Shown here in pieces: positions 12,401 to 20,470 of a stretch of DNA of 64,000 bases. The notes below the pieces were generated by a model. The model saw only the letters and a program-made list of their open reading frames with translations, was not told the DNA's origin and did not search any database. Source of the stretch: Serinus canaria. Taxonomy: Eukaryota > Chordata > Aves > Passeriformes > Fringillidae. Position 1 is the stretch's first letter. Each line of letters opens with the position of its first letter. The DNA is taken from contig NC_066337.1 of NCBI RefSeq assembly GCF_022539315.1, positions 3,491,234 to 3,555,233 of the forward strand, written 5' to 3'. A program made the translations under genes and the position numbers.

Positions 12401-15400
12401 TTGTTGATACTTTTGCCTGAAATAGTGCAGGAACTGGTGCCAGCTGATCCAAACCATCCTTTAGGGAGAGATCTGATCCCACTGTGCAGGGTTTAAAGAT
12501 TTCCTTGCAGCAGGGTGAGGTCAGGTAGGTGAATCCAGGCTTATCCAAAGGGAAGGATCCCCTCACACCCACATGTTGGAAATTTTGGGTCTTTCTGGAA
12601 ATTACCAATCTGGCTGATATATTTAGTAATTCAGCCTGGCAAGGGATGGATTAATTCTAGAAAGCTACTGATAGTGCATTAGCAATCCAGATGGCTCCCT
12701 CTCTTTTATGTTGTTTTGCTTTAATTCAAGGGAGGAAATTTAGCAGGGGAATGTTGAAGAGCCTCTGTCAGCACGAAGAGAAAACCTCAGCAAATGTTTC
12801 AGGCAGCAGATGCCCTATGGACTCTGGCCACAATCCAGAGACACTCTTTTCAGTGATGCTTTTAATACCAGCAAGCAACTTATGTGCATCCCCCAAGATA
12901 TCACAGCTGCCCCATTTTGTGTAGGAGGGAGGGAGGGAGGCCATGTTAAACCAAAAAGGCTTTTAAAAGGGAAAAAGTGCACACTGTGAAATGCCTCAGG
13001 GCAGTTTTACCAGGTGCTGAGGGGCTACCTGAAGGATTCTTATTGATGGGGTAACTCACAGCCTTTGGGGCTGCAGGGTGTTAGAGGAATATTTCCAGTG
13101 AGGAGCATTAAAGCAAGTGAGCTGCCATGGCCAAACAAAAACAAGATTAGTCACCACTACCCTCAGCTCCTGGCTGCTGACCAGCAGCACTGAAACACAA
13201 TCAGCTCACAGTCCCCTCGGGGGAGGGGGAGAGGAGTGCTCTGAAAGGAGCTGTCACAGGCTTTTAGTTGAATAATTCAGTAGCAGCCAGGCTGCACTGG
13301 ATCAATAACTTCCCCCAGTCCAAGAGATGCAGTTTGTAAGGGCTGGAGGGAACATGTTCCTACAGGAGCTCAAGGCTTCTGTGGGATTCTGCTCTCCTTA
13401 TTTCCTCTTTTGCTTGTGCCCTGCTCCCAAATTGTTGCCACAGGTAAGAAATCATGTCAGATTTCCCCTCATTACTGGATGTGTTTGTGTTCCTTGCCAG
13501 GAGCTGTGGCAGGAGTGTCTGGTTTGAATCCTGTCAGTTCTGCAGTCTCCTTTAGCAAGCCCCAGACATTTCAAGCACCCTGGCAGATCTGAAGGATCCT
13601 CAGCAGCCAATGTGACTCAGAACTTTTATCCCAGAATGGTTTGGGTGGAAGGGACCTTTTAAATCCTCTCACCCACCCCTGCCATGAGCAGGGACCCCTT
13701 CCAGTATCCCAGGGTGCTCCAGCCTGGCCTTGGGCACTTCCAGGGATGGGGCAGCCACAGCTGCTCTGGGCGCCCTGTGCCAGGGCCTCACACCCTCACA
13801 GGGAAGAATTTTTTCCCAATATCCAATCCCAACCTGCTCTCTGTCAGCCTGAATCCTTCCTCTGTCCCAGCACCACACGCTCTTGTAAAGAACATTGAAG
13901 CCCCAGAGGTGGTGACAGCCCCAGGTATCCTCCTCTCAGCTTGGCCTGCCAGGGCTGGGGGTGGTGGGGACAGGCAGGTGGCCCCAGAGGGCTGGGAGTT
14001 GTCCCTCTCTTGCAGCTTGCAGCAGGTGTCTGGCTGGAGCACAGTCCCGGATTATTTCGTGGGGCCGGCGTTCTTCCGCGGGAGGCTGTGGGTGGAGCAG
14101 CAGCCACAGGACACCTTCCTGAAACTGCAGGCAAGTCCTGGTTCTTCTTGGTCAATTTAAAAAGAAAAAAGCTGGTTAGAGAGACTTGTGCAACAGCTCT
14201 GACTGATGTCTGTGTCTGTAGCCTCCCCCTGTCTCTCAGGGAATTATTCTGAGGGTCGCCTCCAGGTAAATCTGTGCAGTCTGGAGAGGTCCTGTGAGAA
14301 AGCTGACCCTGCAGAGCTGCCAGTGAGCACTTCAGTCTTTTTTTACTGGCATGCAAATGCTGTTTTCTAGTTACAGAGGAGTAATGGGCACAGAAAATAA
14401 AGGAGGGCCTTGTCTTATTCCTGTCTCCTCAGTGTGACATGGGAAGAGTCACTGCTTTGTGGCCATGGCATGGGAGTTAGCATTCCTGTCATGCTTCTGT
14501 GGGAGACTGCCTAGAACTTCAGATGGGATTTTAAATATTAGCAAACTTCCTCCTCTGATTTCCCTTCCCTAGAGCCAACCTTGTGTCCAGCCTTACTGTC
14601 CTGCTCACTTTGCCATGTATTGGGAATATTCTGTTTGCTGTAAATAAGGCCAGCCAGCAGCAATTCAGTTTTTCTGTCACCTGGGAAAGAGGTGAGGGCA
14701 GGTATCCCATGCTTGGGAAGGAATAAAGGCCTGTCTGTTCAAAGGGAAGAAACTTCCTATACAAGCTTGAATCACAAACTGCACATTTTTGAAAGCTTTA
14801 TCCTTTTAATAAGCACATTAAGGGTAACTCCTGTTCAGCAGGGCTCGTTTAAATGTTCCTGGCTGCAGGGATTTGCACAGGGAAAGCAAGCAGAAAACCT
14901 GCAGAAAGTGGCTGGAAAGAATGCAAGTGTGGAAGCAGATTTGGTTTCCTGTGGGGATGCTAACGAGGCAGCAGAGCTGCATCAGTAATTCCATGTTCTG
15001 CCTTGATTCCAGGGCTGGGAGAAAGGAGTGGTGTTTGTCAATGGTCAGAACCTGGGAAGATACTGGAAGATTGGACCTCAGGAAACTCTTTACCTTCCTG
15101 GGCCCTGGCTGAGGAGAGGGGGCAACGAGGTGAGAGGCTCTGCTGGGATTGCTCTGTGCCTGTTGGGGTTGGTAAAGATCCTTGTCCCAAAGAGGCAGAC
15201 ACACGCAGGACAGCAATTACCCTTCAGCTGAAAGGCAGTGCACTAGAGGGGAAGGACAGTGCTGAGAGCTCTGAAAGCGAGGGAAGGTGCTGCTCCAGAG
15301 CTGGCTCTGGCTCTGACAGCCATTAAAGGCTGACAGGGATGGCAGCTGAACTTCACAGCTCTGCCTCAGGTGGGAAATGAAGCCAAACCTGATGTGATGC

Positions 15401-15652
15401 TGCTTCATCCCTGCACCACGTGGTGGTGAGAGCCTCAGTCCCTGTCAGACCCACAGTGACCCAGCTCTTTAAATGGTTCTTCAAATGGAGCTTCCAATGT
15501 GCTTCTCCTAAGCATATCTGCAGCCCCCCAGGCTCTGCAAGAAGGGTTTTCTCTGTCCTGTGCAGATTGTGATCTTCGAGGAGCGCACGGCGGGCCGGAT
15601 CATCCAGTCCGTGGACATCCCTTACCTGGGGCGGACCCAGTACGTGGACTGA
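1832..15652 (+). CDS. GLB1L2: GLB1L2-like beta-galactosidase (GH35), 3' part of gene, 11 exons
   Basis: Seen: eleven exons at 1832-1916, 3924-4061, 4652-4732, 5336-5442, 5780-5926, 7119-7190, 9400-9478, 12184-12271, 14016-14130, 15013-15129 and 15566-15652 join in frame to about 370 residues plus a TGA stop. Known: GH35 enzymes remove beta-linked galactose; GLB1L2 is a poorly characterised paralogue of lysosomal GLB1. Motifs in order: [13 protein letters not shown] (nucleophile Glu, local residue 9), [63 protein letters not shown] and [13 protein letters not shown], ending in LGRTQYVD. The paralogue call rests on similarity to mammalian GLB1L2 as I recall it and on B3GAT1 lying next door; GLB1L3 is the main alternative. 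The signal peptide and acid/base Glu exons are upstream of the window. No frameshift was seen. Confidence 0.82.
2025..2830 (+). repeat. Imperfect minisatellite (GACCCAAAACTGAGAGAAA-type)
   Basis: Short units built on 'gacccaaaa(t/c)tgagtgaaa', interspersed with a longer block 'ggggacctgtgcttggtctg ...' that appears at about 2118, 2230 and 2398 and ends in GGGTTAACCTGG. No coding potential. Confidence 0.75.
3240..3770 (+). repeat. Compound (AAT)n arrays with a repeated ~37-bp spacer
   Basis: Five copies of a spacer containing AATGCATCTGTAGAGGTGCT (near 3411, 3511, 3600, 3687 and 3761), separated by (AAT)n, (TTC)n, (ATC)n or (ATT)n runs. The last copy is about 150 bp before the exon at 3924. 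Confidence 0.85.
3924..4061 (+). CDS. GLB1L2: GLB1L2 exon, HGGTNFG motif
   Basis: Acceptor TTGTTTGCAG and donor TACG|GTGGGT bound this 138-nt exon, phase 1 to phase 1. It encodes the conserved active-site strand [12 protein letters not shown] and ends VTSY before the phase-1 join to DYDAV. An (AAT)n compound repeat array lies just upstream, at 3240-3770. Confidence 0.88.
4652..4732 (+). CDS. GLB1L2: GLB1L2 exon, [11 protein letters not shown]
   Basis: Acceptor GCTTTCCCAG and donor ATTG|GTAATG bound this 81-nt exon. It encodes [20 protein letters not shown] and then QLFSMVI. This is the end of the TIM-barrel domain in the GH35 family. It is followed within 40 bp by a ~41-bp minisatellite. Confidence 0.87.
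4760..5228 (+). repeat. ~41-bp minisatellite, about 11 copies
   Basis: Unit CTGACCCTGCTGGGGCTCTG followed by CTTGGGTGGGAGTTATTGAAA. Variants drift from 'gcttgggtggg' to 'gatggttggg' across the array. It fills most of the intron between the exons at 4652 and 5336. Confidence 0.9.
5336..5442 (+). CDS. GLB1L2: GLB1L2 exon, linker after TIM barrel
   Basis: Acceptor GCACCCCAG and donor CCAG|GTAGTG bound this 107-nt exon, which ends in phase 0. It encodes [20 protein letters not shown] and then [16 protein letters not shown]. This is the proline-rich linker into the beta-sandwich domains typical of GLB1L2-type proteins. Confidence 0.86.
5780..5926 (+). CDS. GLB1L2: GLB1L2 exon, [16 protein letters not shown]
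   Basis: Acceptor CCTCTGCAG and donor GCACAG|GTAGGG bound a 147-nt phase-0 exon. It encodes [28 protein letters not shown] and HVRDRAQ, all recognisable beta-sandwich segments of the family. Confidence 0.88.
6025..7085 (+). repeat. ~220-bp tandem repeat, about 5 copies
   Basis: Each copy contains CATCAGAATGTTGAATGTCC, a GATTATTTTATTCCCACCTG block, TTCCTGCCCAGACCCAGCTG and GATGTGATTGTGACATCACT. It lies directly before the exon at 7119. A second block with the same unit is at 10556-11170. Confidence 0.88.
7119..7190 (+). CDS. GLB1L2: GLB1L2 exon, [13 protein letters not shown]
   Basis: Acceptor CTGTCCTGCAG and donor GGACAG|GTAACT bound a 72-nt phase-0 exon of 24 codons, from [13 protein letters not shown] to SIPEGQ. 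A degenerate copy of this exon and its upstream intron sits at 10556-11235. Confidence 0.87.
7191..7984. other. GLB1L2 intron, nothing recognised
   Basis: Unique-looking intron sequence; no exon needed by the protein is missing here, and no named repeat was recognised. Confidence 0.5.
7985..8945 (+). repeat. A/T-rich ~38-bp minisatellite, about 24 copies
   Basis: Unit 'aggaaactattgataaga' + 'tggtgaagggtttataatgt', with many indels (for example 'aggttt' and 'gagttt' variants). Markedly richer in A/T than the GLB1L2 exons. Confidence 0.9.
9400..9478 (+). CDS. GLB1L2: GLB1L2 exon, [11 protein letters not shown]
   Basis: A 79-nt exon encoding [18 protein letters not shown] and then LALNEQRK, with donor AAAG|GTGGGT. 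The acceptor is a tandem CAGCAG: the second AG (start 9400) gives the length seen in the mammalian protein, while the first (start 9397) would add one Gln. A 30-bp minisatellite begins directly after the donor. Confidence 0.85.
9480..9915 (+). repeat. 30-bp minisatellite, about 14 copies
   Basis: Unit GAGCTCCCAAACTCTCCCAG + GGGCTGCTCT. Starts at the donor of exon 9400-9478. The period is a multiple of three, so it reads as a 10-residue repeat ([10 protein letters not shown]) in frame with the exon if the intron were retained. Confidence 0.93.
10556..11173 (+). repeat. Second block of the ~220-bp intron repeat
   Basis: About three copies of the unit found at 6025-7085, ending with the same GTGCTCTGTCCTGCAG acceptor sequence that precedes the exon at 7119. 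Confidence 0.86.
11174..11235 (+). pseudogene. Decayed duplicate of the GLB1L2 exon at 7119-7190
   Basis: GTGGGGGAGCTGGGCTACAG parallels the true exon's GTGGGGGAGCTGGACTACAA, directly after a matching CAG acceptor. A net ~5-nt gain near the 5' end shifts the frame relative to the real exon. No donor matching the original was found. Not used in the predicted protein. Confidence 0.75.
11240..12180. other. GLB1L2 intron, nothing recognised
   Basis: No exon and no named repeat supported. Confidence 0.45.
12184..12271 (+). CDS. GLB1L2: GLB1L2 exon, GLIGDIFLN
   Basis: Acceptor GCTCTCACAG precedes [20 protein letters not shown] and then LEMKPAFMK. The donor is ambiguous. AAAAG|GTTGGT (end 12271) pairs in frame with acceptor 14016. 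TTG|GTGGGG (end 12275) pairs with acceptor 14023 and keeps an Arg seen in the mammalian protein. Both joins are open and differ by only a few residues. Confidence 0.78.
12276..13620. other. GLB1L2 intron, nothing recognised
   Basis: Ordinary intron sequence without supported features, apart from a short (GGGA)n run near 12927. Confidence 0.45.
13628..13880 (-). mobile_element. CR1-type LINE 3' fragment
   Basis: Starts AGAATGGTTTGGGTGGAAGG, the reverse complement of the typical CR1 tail. It continues with CAGCCTGGCCTTGGGCACTT and a GGGAAGAATTTTTTCCCAAT block, both familiar in bird CR1 copies. It lies in the intron before the exon at 14016. Confidence 0.8.
14016..14130 (+). CDS. GLB1L2: GLB1L2 exon ending at a GC splice donor
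   Basis: Acceptor CTCTCTTGCAG (or the AG 7 bp further, start 14023) opens an exon encoding [18 protein letters not shown] and then QDTFLKLQ. The 3' end is CTGCAG|GCAAGT, a canonical GC-type donor. No GT at a usable position keeps the frame into [11 protein letters not shown]. Confidence 0.83.
14131..15012 (+). other. GC-AG intron of GLB1L2
   Basis: Begins GCAAGT after CTGCAG and ends TTCCAG. GC donors with a strong AG|GCAAGT match are a known minor class spliced by the major spliceosome. Confidence 0.82.
15013..15129 (+). CDS. GLB1L2: GLB1L2 exon, [18 protein letters not shown]
   Basis: Acceptor TTGATTCCAG and donor AACGAG|GTGAGA bound a 117-nt phase-0 exon. [18 protein letters not shown] and [14 protein letters not shown] are the most conserved C-terminal blocks of GH35 animal enzymes. 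Confidence 0.9.
15566..15652 (+). CDS. GLB1L2: GLB1L2 terminal coding exon
   Basis: Acceptor CTGTGCAG opens 29 codons, [10 protein letters not shown] through [11 protein letters not shown], then TGA at 15650-15652. No confident polyadenylation signal was found close downstream. Confidence 0.88.
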   Translation: MVIFEERTAGRIIQSVDIPYLGRTQYVD

Positions 15653-18300
15653 GAGTGGGCTCAGAGCTGCTTTGGCTCACCCTGAGCACTCCTGCTTGCA
15701 TGGCTGGGGACCTGATGGCTCAGCACTTGGGCATGCTCACCTCCACCAGAGCCAGGGGAAGGATTTGCCCTCTGGCAGTGAGGTCAGAGGAGAGGACAGC
15801 GAGGAAGCAGTGCCCGTGTTCCATGGATGGATGGATGGATGGATGGAGCTCATCCCCTGCCCTGCTGAGGCCCCCAGCCCGGATGGCTGCGCATGTTCTC
15901 GACCATCTGGTGGTTGTGGGGGAGTAAAAAGGTGCTGGAGGCAGGTGAGAGAGAGAGAGAGAAAGAACTGAAGCCATCTGAAGTGGAAGCTGAGCTCAGC
16001 TTTCCAGGGACTTTCAAAATGAGCTATCCTTGGCCTCCTCGTTTTTATAATTAGGTAGGGAGAAAATAGTTGGTGAACATGTGAGTAATCAGGTGTGGGA
16101 AACCATTTTGGTGTGCTTTGAGGCAGATTTTAGCAAGTCTCTCTGCAAAAAGGCCATTACGTGTTCCCCTGTTGGAAGGCAAAGTGGTTGTCAAATGACT
16201 TTTAATTTCAGCTTTTTTTTCCACTAAGTTTTATTATGGAGGTCGTCTCTCTCTCAAAAGGAAAAAAAGAAAAAAATTTAAAAAGTGAGATGTGTTTTGT
16301 CTTCTCTCGAATGTATTATTATGTTTCAGGCCAGGCAGGAATGAGAATTTCCAAGGAGGAGAAAAGAACAAGTGAGTCCTGCAGTCCCCTGTCCAGCAGT
16401 GCTCACACTGTGAAGCACCTAAAGATGAAATTCCCCCTTGGAAAATGAGCAGGGATCAGATTTTGGCTGGGCTACAAGCAAAGGGCCTGCAAGTGGGAAA
16501 GCTCATCCCTGCTTCCCCTTAAAGCTGCTCTGGGATCTTGGGTCCTGGTTTCTTTTCTCTTTTTGTCCCTCTAAAGAGAAACGTGGGATTTAGGTAAACA
16601 TGACACTGTTTTAACTCAGCAGCTCCAGGCACAGAGGAGCTACAGCCTCCTTAGGGAGAGGGGGAGATCAAACCTGAGCTGTGAATCCTCCACAGCCTCC
16701 AAGGAGTCTCTGCTTTCTGTGCCAGTTCCAGGAGAAACACCAGGCTGTGTCTGTAAGGGAGGTGCAGGGTATTCTGGCTCTTAGAAACCATCATTTTATT
16801 TAACAAATTTAAATACAGTTTGTTTAAAACTGAGAACAGACAGTGCAGCTGGAACACACTCCATCCTGGCCAGGTCTGGTGATACCTGTCTCTGCTCCCA
16901 GGGCCACAGCAGCTCTGGGACAGCTGAGAGGGCCCAGGCTCCTGTGGGCAGAGCAGATGTGCAGGGCTGTGTTCAGGACTCCATCCTTTGCATTCTTCTG
17001 AAAGTTATGATTTCCTTCCAAGGAGGGAAGGTTGGAACCCAGCAGGGACAGGAATTCAGATCAGTGACCCAAAACATGCAGCTCGGAGAGGACATCAGCT
17101 GGAAACTATTTCAATGCTATGAGAACTTGGTAGTCCTTGAGAAATGTCTCATTCCACTGTCGGGTTTGCAGACTGAAGGGAGCTTGGAAGGCCAGTACAG
17201 TAAGAGAATAAATCTACTTGAGTGCAGAGTTTTAATCCAAGGTAACAATACCTGTTCCCATAGAGCAGCCAGCAGCATCCAACACTTTCTTTCCAAGTGG
17301 TGCTTCAGCCATTGCATCTAAAAGGAACATTTTTGTAAAGGCTTCTGTGGCTGGGAACTAAAGAATGAGACTTTTCCCCAATGGTTCTGATGTACAACGG
17401 GAGAAAATAACTTACAAAAAATATTTTCCTTTGAAATATCAGGAAATACACAATGTCATTAGTCCAAGGGGAGACTTCTGCACTGTGAAGCCAACAATCA
17501 AACCCAGAGCATTTTAATAGTTCTATGTGTTAGGGCTAAAAATAACCAAGTCTATTGCAGGATTACATTTTTCCCTCAGTTCAAAGGTAAAATTGTGCTT
17601 CAAAATTTTTGAAGGAATTGGGACAGCGTTGGGGGGGTGGGGAGGGTGACAAAGGTTTGACAACAGTTATGGAGGGGGAGGGAATTTAGGGCTTTTGGCT
17701 GGGGAGAAGGGGCCTGTTGTACTTCAGTTTTTATCTCAGCAAGTTTGGCAGTCTCAAACAGAGTCACCCGTGGTGGCAGCACCACCAGATGGTGAATAAG
17801 AGAGCCCTGAGCCCAGGATCCCCTTCCCAAGGGTGCTGCTCTCCATCAGAGGGGACTGGGAACTGCTCTAGGGTGGCCTTTCACACCAGCTCTGCAGTAG
17901 CAGAAAGAGGAGCTGGGGCTGGAGGATACACTCCAGTCAAATGGGAAATGCACTAAATTCACCTCTTAGTGTCCAATCCCTAGTTTGAAGCAGTTTTTTT
18001 TTTTTTTTTTTAAGAGTGGAAATTTGCCTTTATATTGGAGCACCCTTGAGAGAATCCCACACCTGATCCTCATGGGAACCAAATTAGGGCCAAACAGGGC
18101 CAGATCTGGATGAATATTGTGGTGTCTGGCCCCCACAATCTCATCAAACCCCACTTCCCATCATTTTAGCATTTTTGGAGATCCACATGCTGGAGACATG
18201 ACTCCATCAGGCTCAGTGGTGAGCTGGTGCTGATCAGCAGCTCCCTGATCCTGCCCCACTCTGGGGTCTTCTAAGGAAGATGGGGACAAACCTTTCAGCA
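15653..18300. other. Downstream of GLB1L2: 3' UTR / intergenic
   Basis: Contains (ATGG)n near 15824-15846 and a (GA)n run near 15950-15962. The rest is unique-looking. An AATAAA occurs at 17207 but is too far from the stop to assign. A T-run is at about 17994-18011. Confidence 0.5.
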
Positions 18301-18552
18301 GGGCTAGGGCAAGGCTTGATGGTTTTAAACTCAAATGGGACAGATTAGATAAAAGGACGTTTTGTACAATGAGGGTGGTGTCCCACTGGCACAGGCTGCC
18401 CAGAGAGGGGGGGATGCCCCATCCCTGGGAATATTCCAGGCCAGGAGGAACCTGGTCCAGCTGAAGGTGTCCCTGCCCAGGGCAGGGGGCTGGGCCAGAG
18501 GACCTTTAAAGTCCCTTCCACCCCAACCCTTCCAGGATTCCATGATCACGGA
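18300..18552 (+). mobile_element. CR1-type LINE 3' fragment
   Basis: Contains TGGCACAGGCTGCCCAGAGA, CCCCATCCCTGGGAATATTC, GGTGTCCCTGCCCAGGGCAG and a tail CCTTCCAGGATTCCATGATC, the standard order of a bird CR1 3' end. Confidence 0.88.
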
Positions 18553-19164
18553 GGAACATCAGGGTGCCCCCCAAAGTGTGAAACTGAGGAAGGAAAAGGA
18601 GAGGGAATCAGAGAACAGAGATGCTTCAAGGGTTTGTTCTAACCTGCCTTGTTTTCCCCCTCCGCAACCCCTTCCTGTCTTGTGCAGCGTAACAGATTGA
18701 AGTAGGTTTAAAATTAAGGGCTAAGGTGCCATCTAGGAAGGCAGCTGTCCCCTCCACGGCCAGAGAGCTGCTCAGGCTGTCTCACACATGGCCACAAGGT
18801 TCGTGTTTCTCAGCAAAACCAGTCCCCGCGGGCCACTGCTGTGGCTCTCACCCTCAGCCAGGTGCTGGCACACAGCCCTGCTCGCATTCCAGCCGGAGCC
18901 TGGCGCCGGGAGCTGCCAGTCCTGCCTTGCTGTGCTTTGTTCTCCACCTCCGGAGCGTCTGCCGGTGCTCCGAGCCCGGGAGGAGGGGCAGGGGATCCGG
19001 GGACTTCATGTATGCAGTGGTGCTTGGTTTTTCTGAAGGCTAAAACTCGTGGGAGTCAGCAGAGCTCCTGGCTCCCGCCTGGCTGGCTGGGTGGGTGCTG
19101 TGCAGAGGAACCTTGCAGGCTGTGCAGGAAGAAATCTTCTGCAAGAGACACAAGCAGCGTGGGT

Positions 19165-19395
19165 GTCACCCCTGTGCCACTGCAGGGCCATCCCAAAGCC
19201 CTGTGCCACTTCAGAGCCATCCCAAAGCCTTGTGCCACTCTTTAGGGCCATCCCAAAGCCCTGTGCCACTGCAGGGCCATCCCAAAGCCCTGTGCCACTG
19301 CAGAGCTGTCCCAAAGCCCTGTGCCACTTCAGGGCCATCCCAAAGCCCTATCCCACTGCAGAGCCATCCCAATGCCCTGTGCCACTGCAGATCCC
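19165..19395 (+). repeat. 29-bp minisatellite, about 8 copies
   Basis: Unit CCCTGTGCCACTGCAGGGCC + ATCCCAAAG. Variants alternate 'actgcag' and 'acttcag'. It lies between the convergent genes. Confidence 0.92.
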
Positions 19396-20060
19396 AAATT
19401 TGTGCTGCCTGGGCAGGGGAAGGAGCACTGGAGGGCTCCAGCCCCTCTGCACAGCCTCTCCCTCCCCAGAGGAGCTGGTGCAGGCTCTCCTGCCCTGCCA
19501 AGGTCACAGAGCAGCAGGCAGGCCTCCATCCTGCTTCCCCCAGGGAATGGGACATAGAGGAGCTCATTGCAGGTAAAAATTCACCCCTGCTGAGCAAATC
19601 TACCCCCTTCCTGCTCCTGTTCCTCAGGACTCAAGAGCAGCAACCTCCTCTCCCTCCAGGCCTGGTGCTACCCTCCAGAGAAAAGGAGTTTGTGCATTGA
19701 TTTCATTGCCCATCAGAATGAAGGGCAGCTCCACAGGCTGCAGATACAAGCGAACAGCTCATCCTCCTGCAAACCAGCTGCAGAAACACCCAGGGCATGA
19801 ACAAACATCAGTGTGTGTGCTCTTTCCTCCTTCCCACTGGGAAAGACAGCCCATGTTCTCCTCAGGTGAGCAAACAGCTCAGGCAGGGTTCAATCCACAC
19901 CTTCCATACTGCTCACTGCCTCTTTGGGGCTCCAGTGTGGGCCTAAATTAAATATTGCCCCCAGTGAATGCTTCTGCCTGACCAAAAATCTTTTTGCTGC
20001 ACCTGCTTTAGCTTTTCTCAGATATTTGCAGGTGGATGAACCCACCCTTTACCCCTGTGC

Positions 20061-20066
20061 TTTATT
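20061..20066 (-). promoter_or_regulatory. Possible B3GAT1 polyadenylation signal
   Basis: AATAAA on the minus strand about 320 bp after the B3GAT1 stop. The mammalian 3' UTR is longer, so this may be an alternative site or chance. Confidence 0.22.
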
Positions 20067-20383
20067 ACAGTTAATATGGCAACCTTGTTTACAGAAGGAT
20101 TTCTCTTAACTGTGCAACTTCTGCCTAAACTCCTGCTCCCTGCATTTTTCTTCCCCTCAACCTCTCAGCAGATATTTTACCTTAAAAATGGATTAACTTT
20201 AAAAAAAAGAGATTAACGAATGGTCTTGAGAGGTTTAGTGTAAGGGAAGGTCAGGGTTGTGAAAAATGGAAATGAAAAAGCACATTTTAAAGAGCTTTTC
20301 TCTTTCTCCTGCCTTTGTGTAGCTTCTCACTGCTGCTAGAAACAGCTCTTACCTGGTGTTGGTCTCTGCTCAGCCACGCACAG

Positions 20384-20470
20384 TCAGATTTCCACATTGG
20401 GATCTGTGAATCCTTTCTTGCCCTCGTTCACCAGCACAGGCTTCTCTGTCCTTGTGTGCCAGACTAAGAT
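20384..20470 (-). CDS. B3GAT1: B3GAT1 exon 4 (terminal coding part)
   Basis: Acceptor GGCTTCCTCAG at 20471, then ILVWHTRTEKPVLVNEGKKG and FTDPNVEI, with TGA at 20386-20384. Found by reading the minus strand for the conserved C-terminus. It lies 6.1 kb from exon 3. The 5' join K|I is phase 0. Confidence 0.93.
   Translation of the reverse strand: MLVWHTRTEKPVLVNEGKKGFTDPNVEI

Noticed and set aside
17207..17212. AATAAA on + strand downstream of GLB1L2
   Set aside because: 1.5 kb from the stop without supporting downstream GU-rich element that I could recognise; not assigned.
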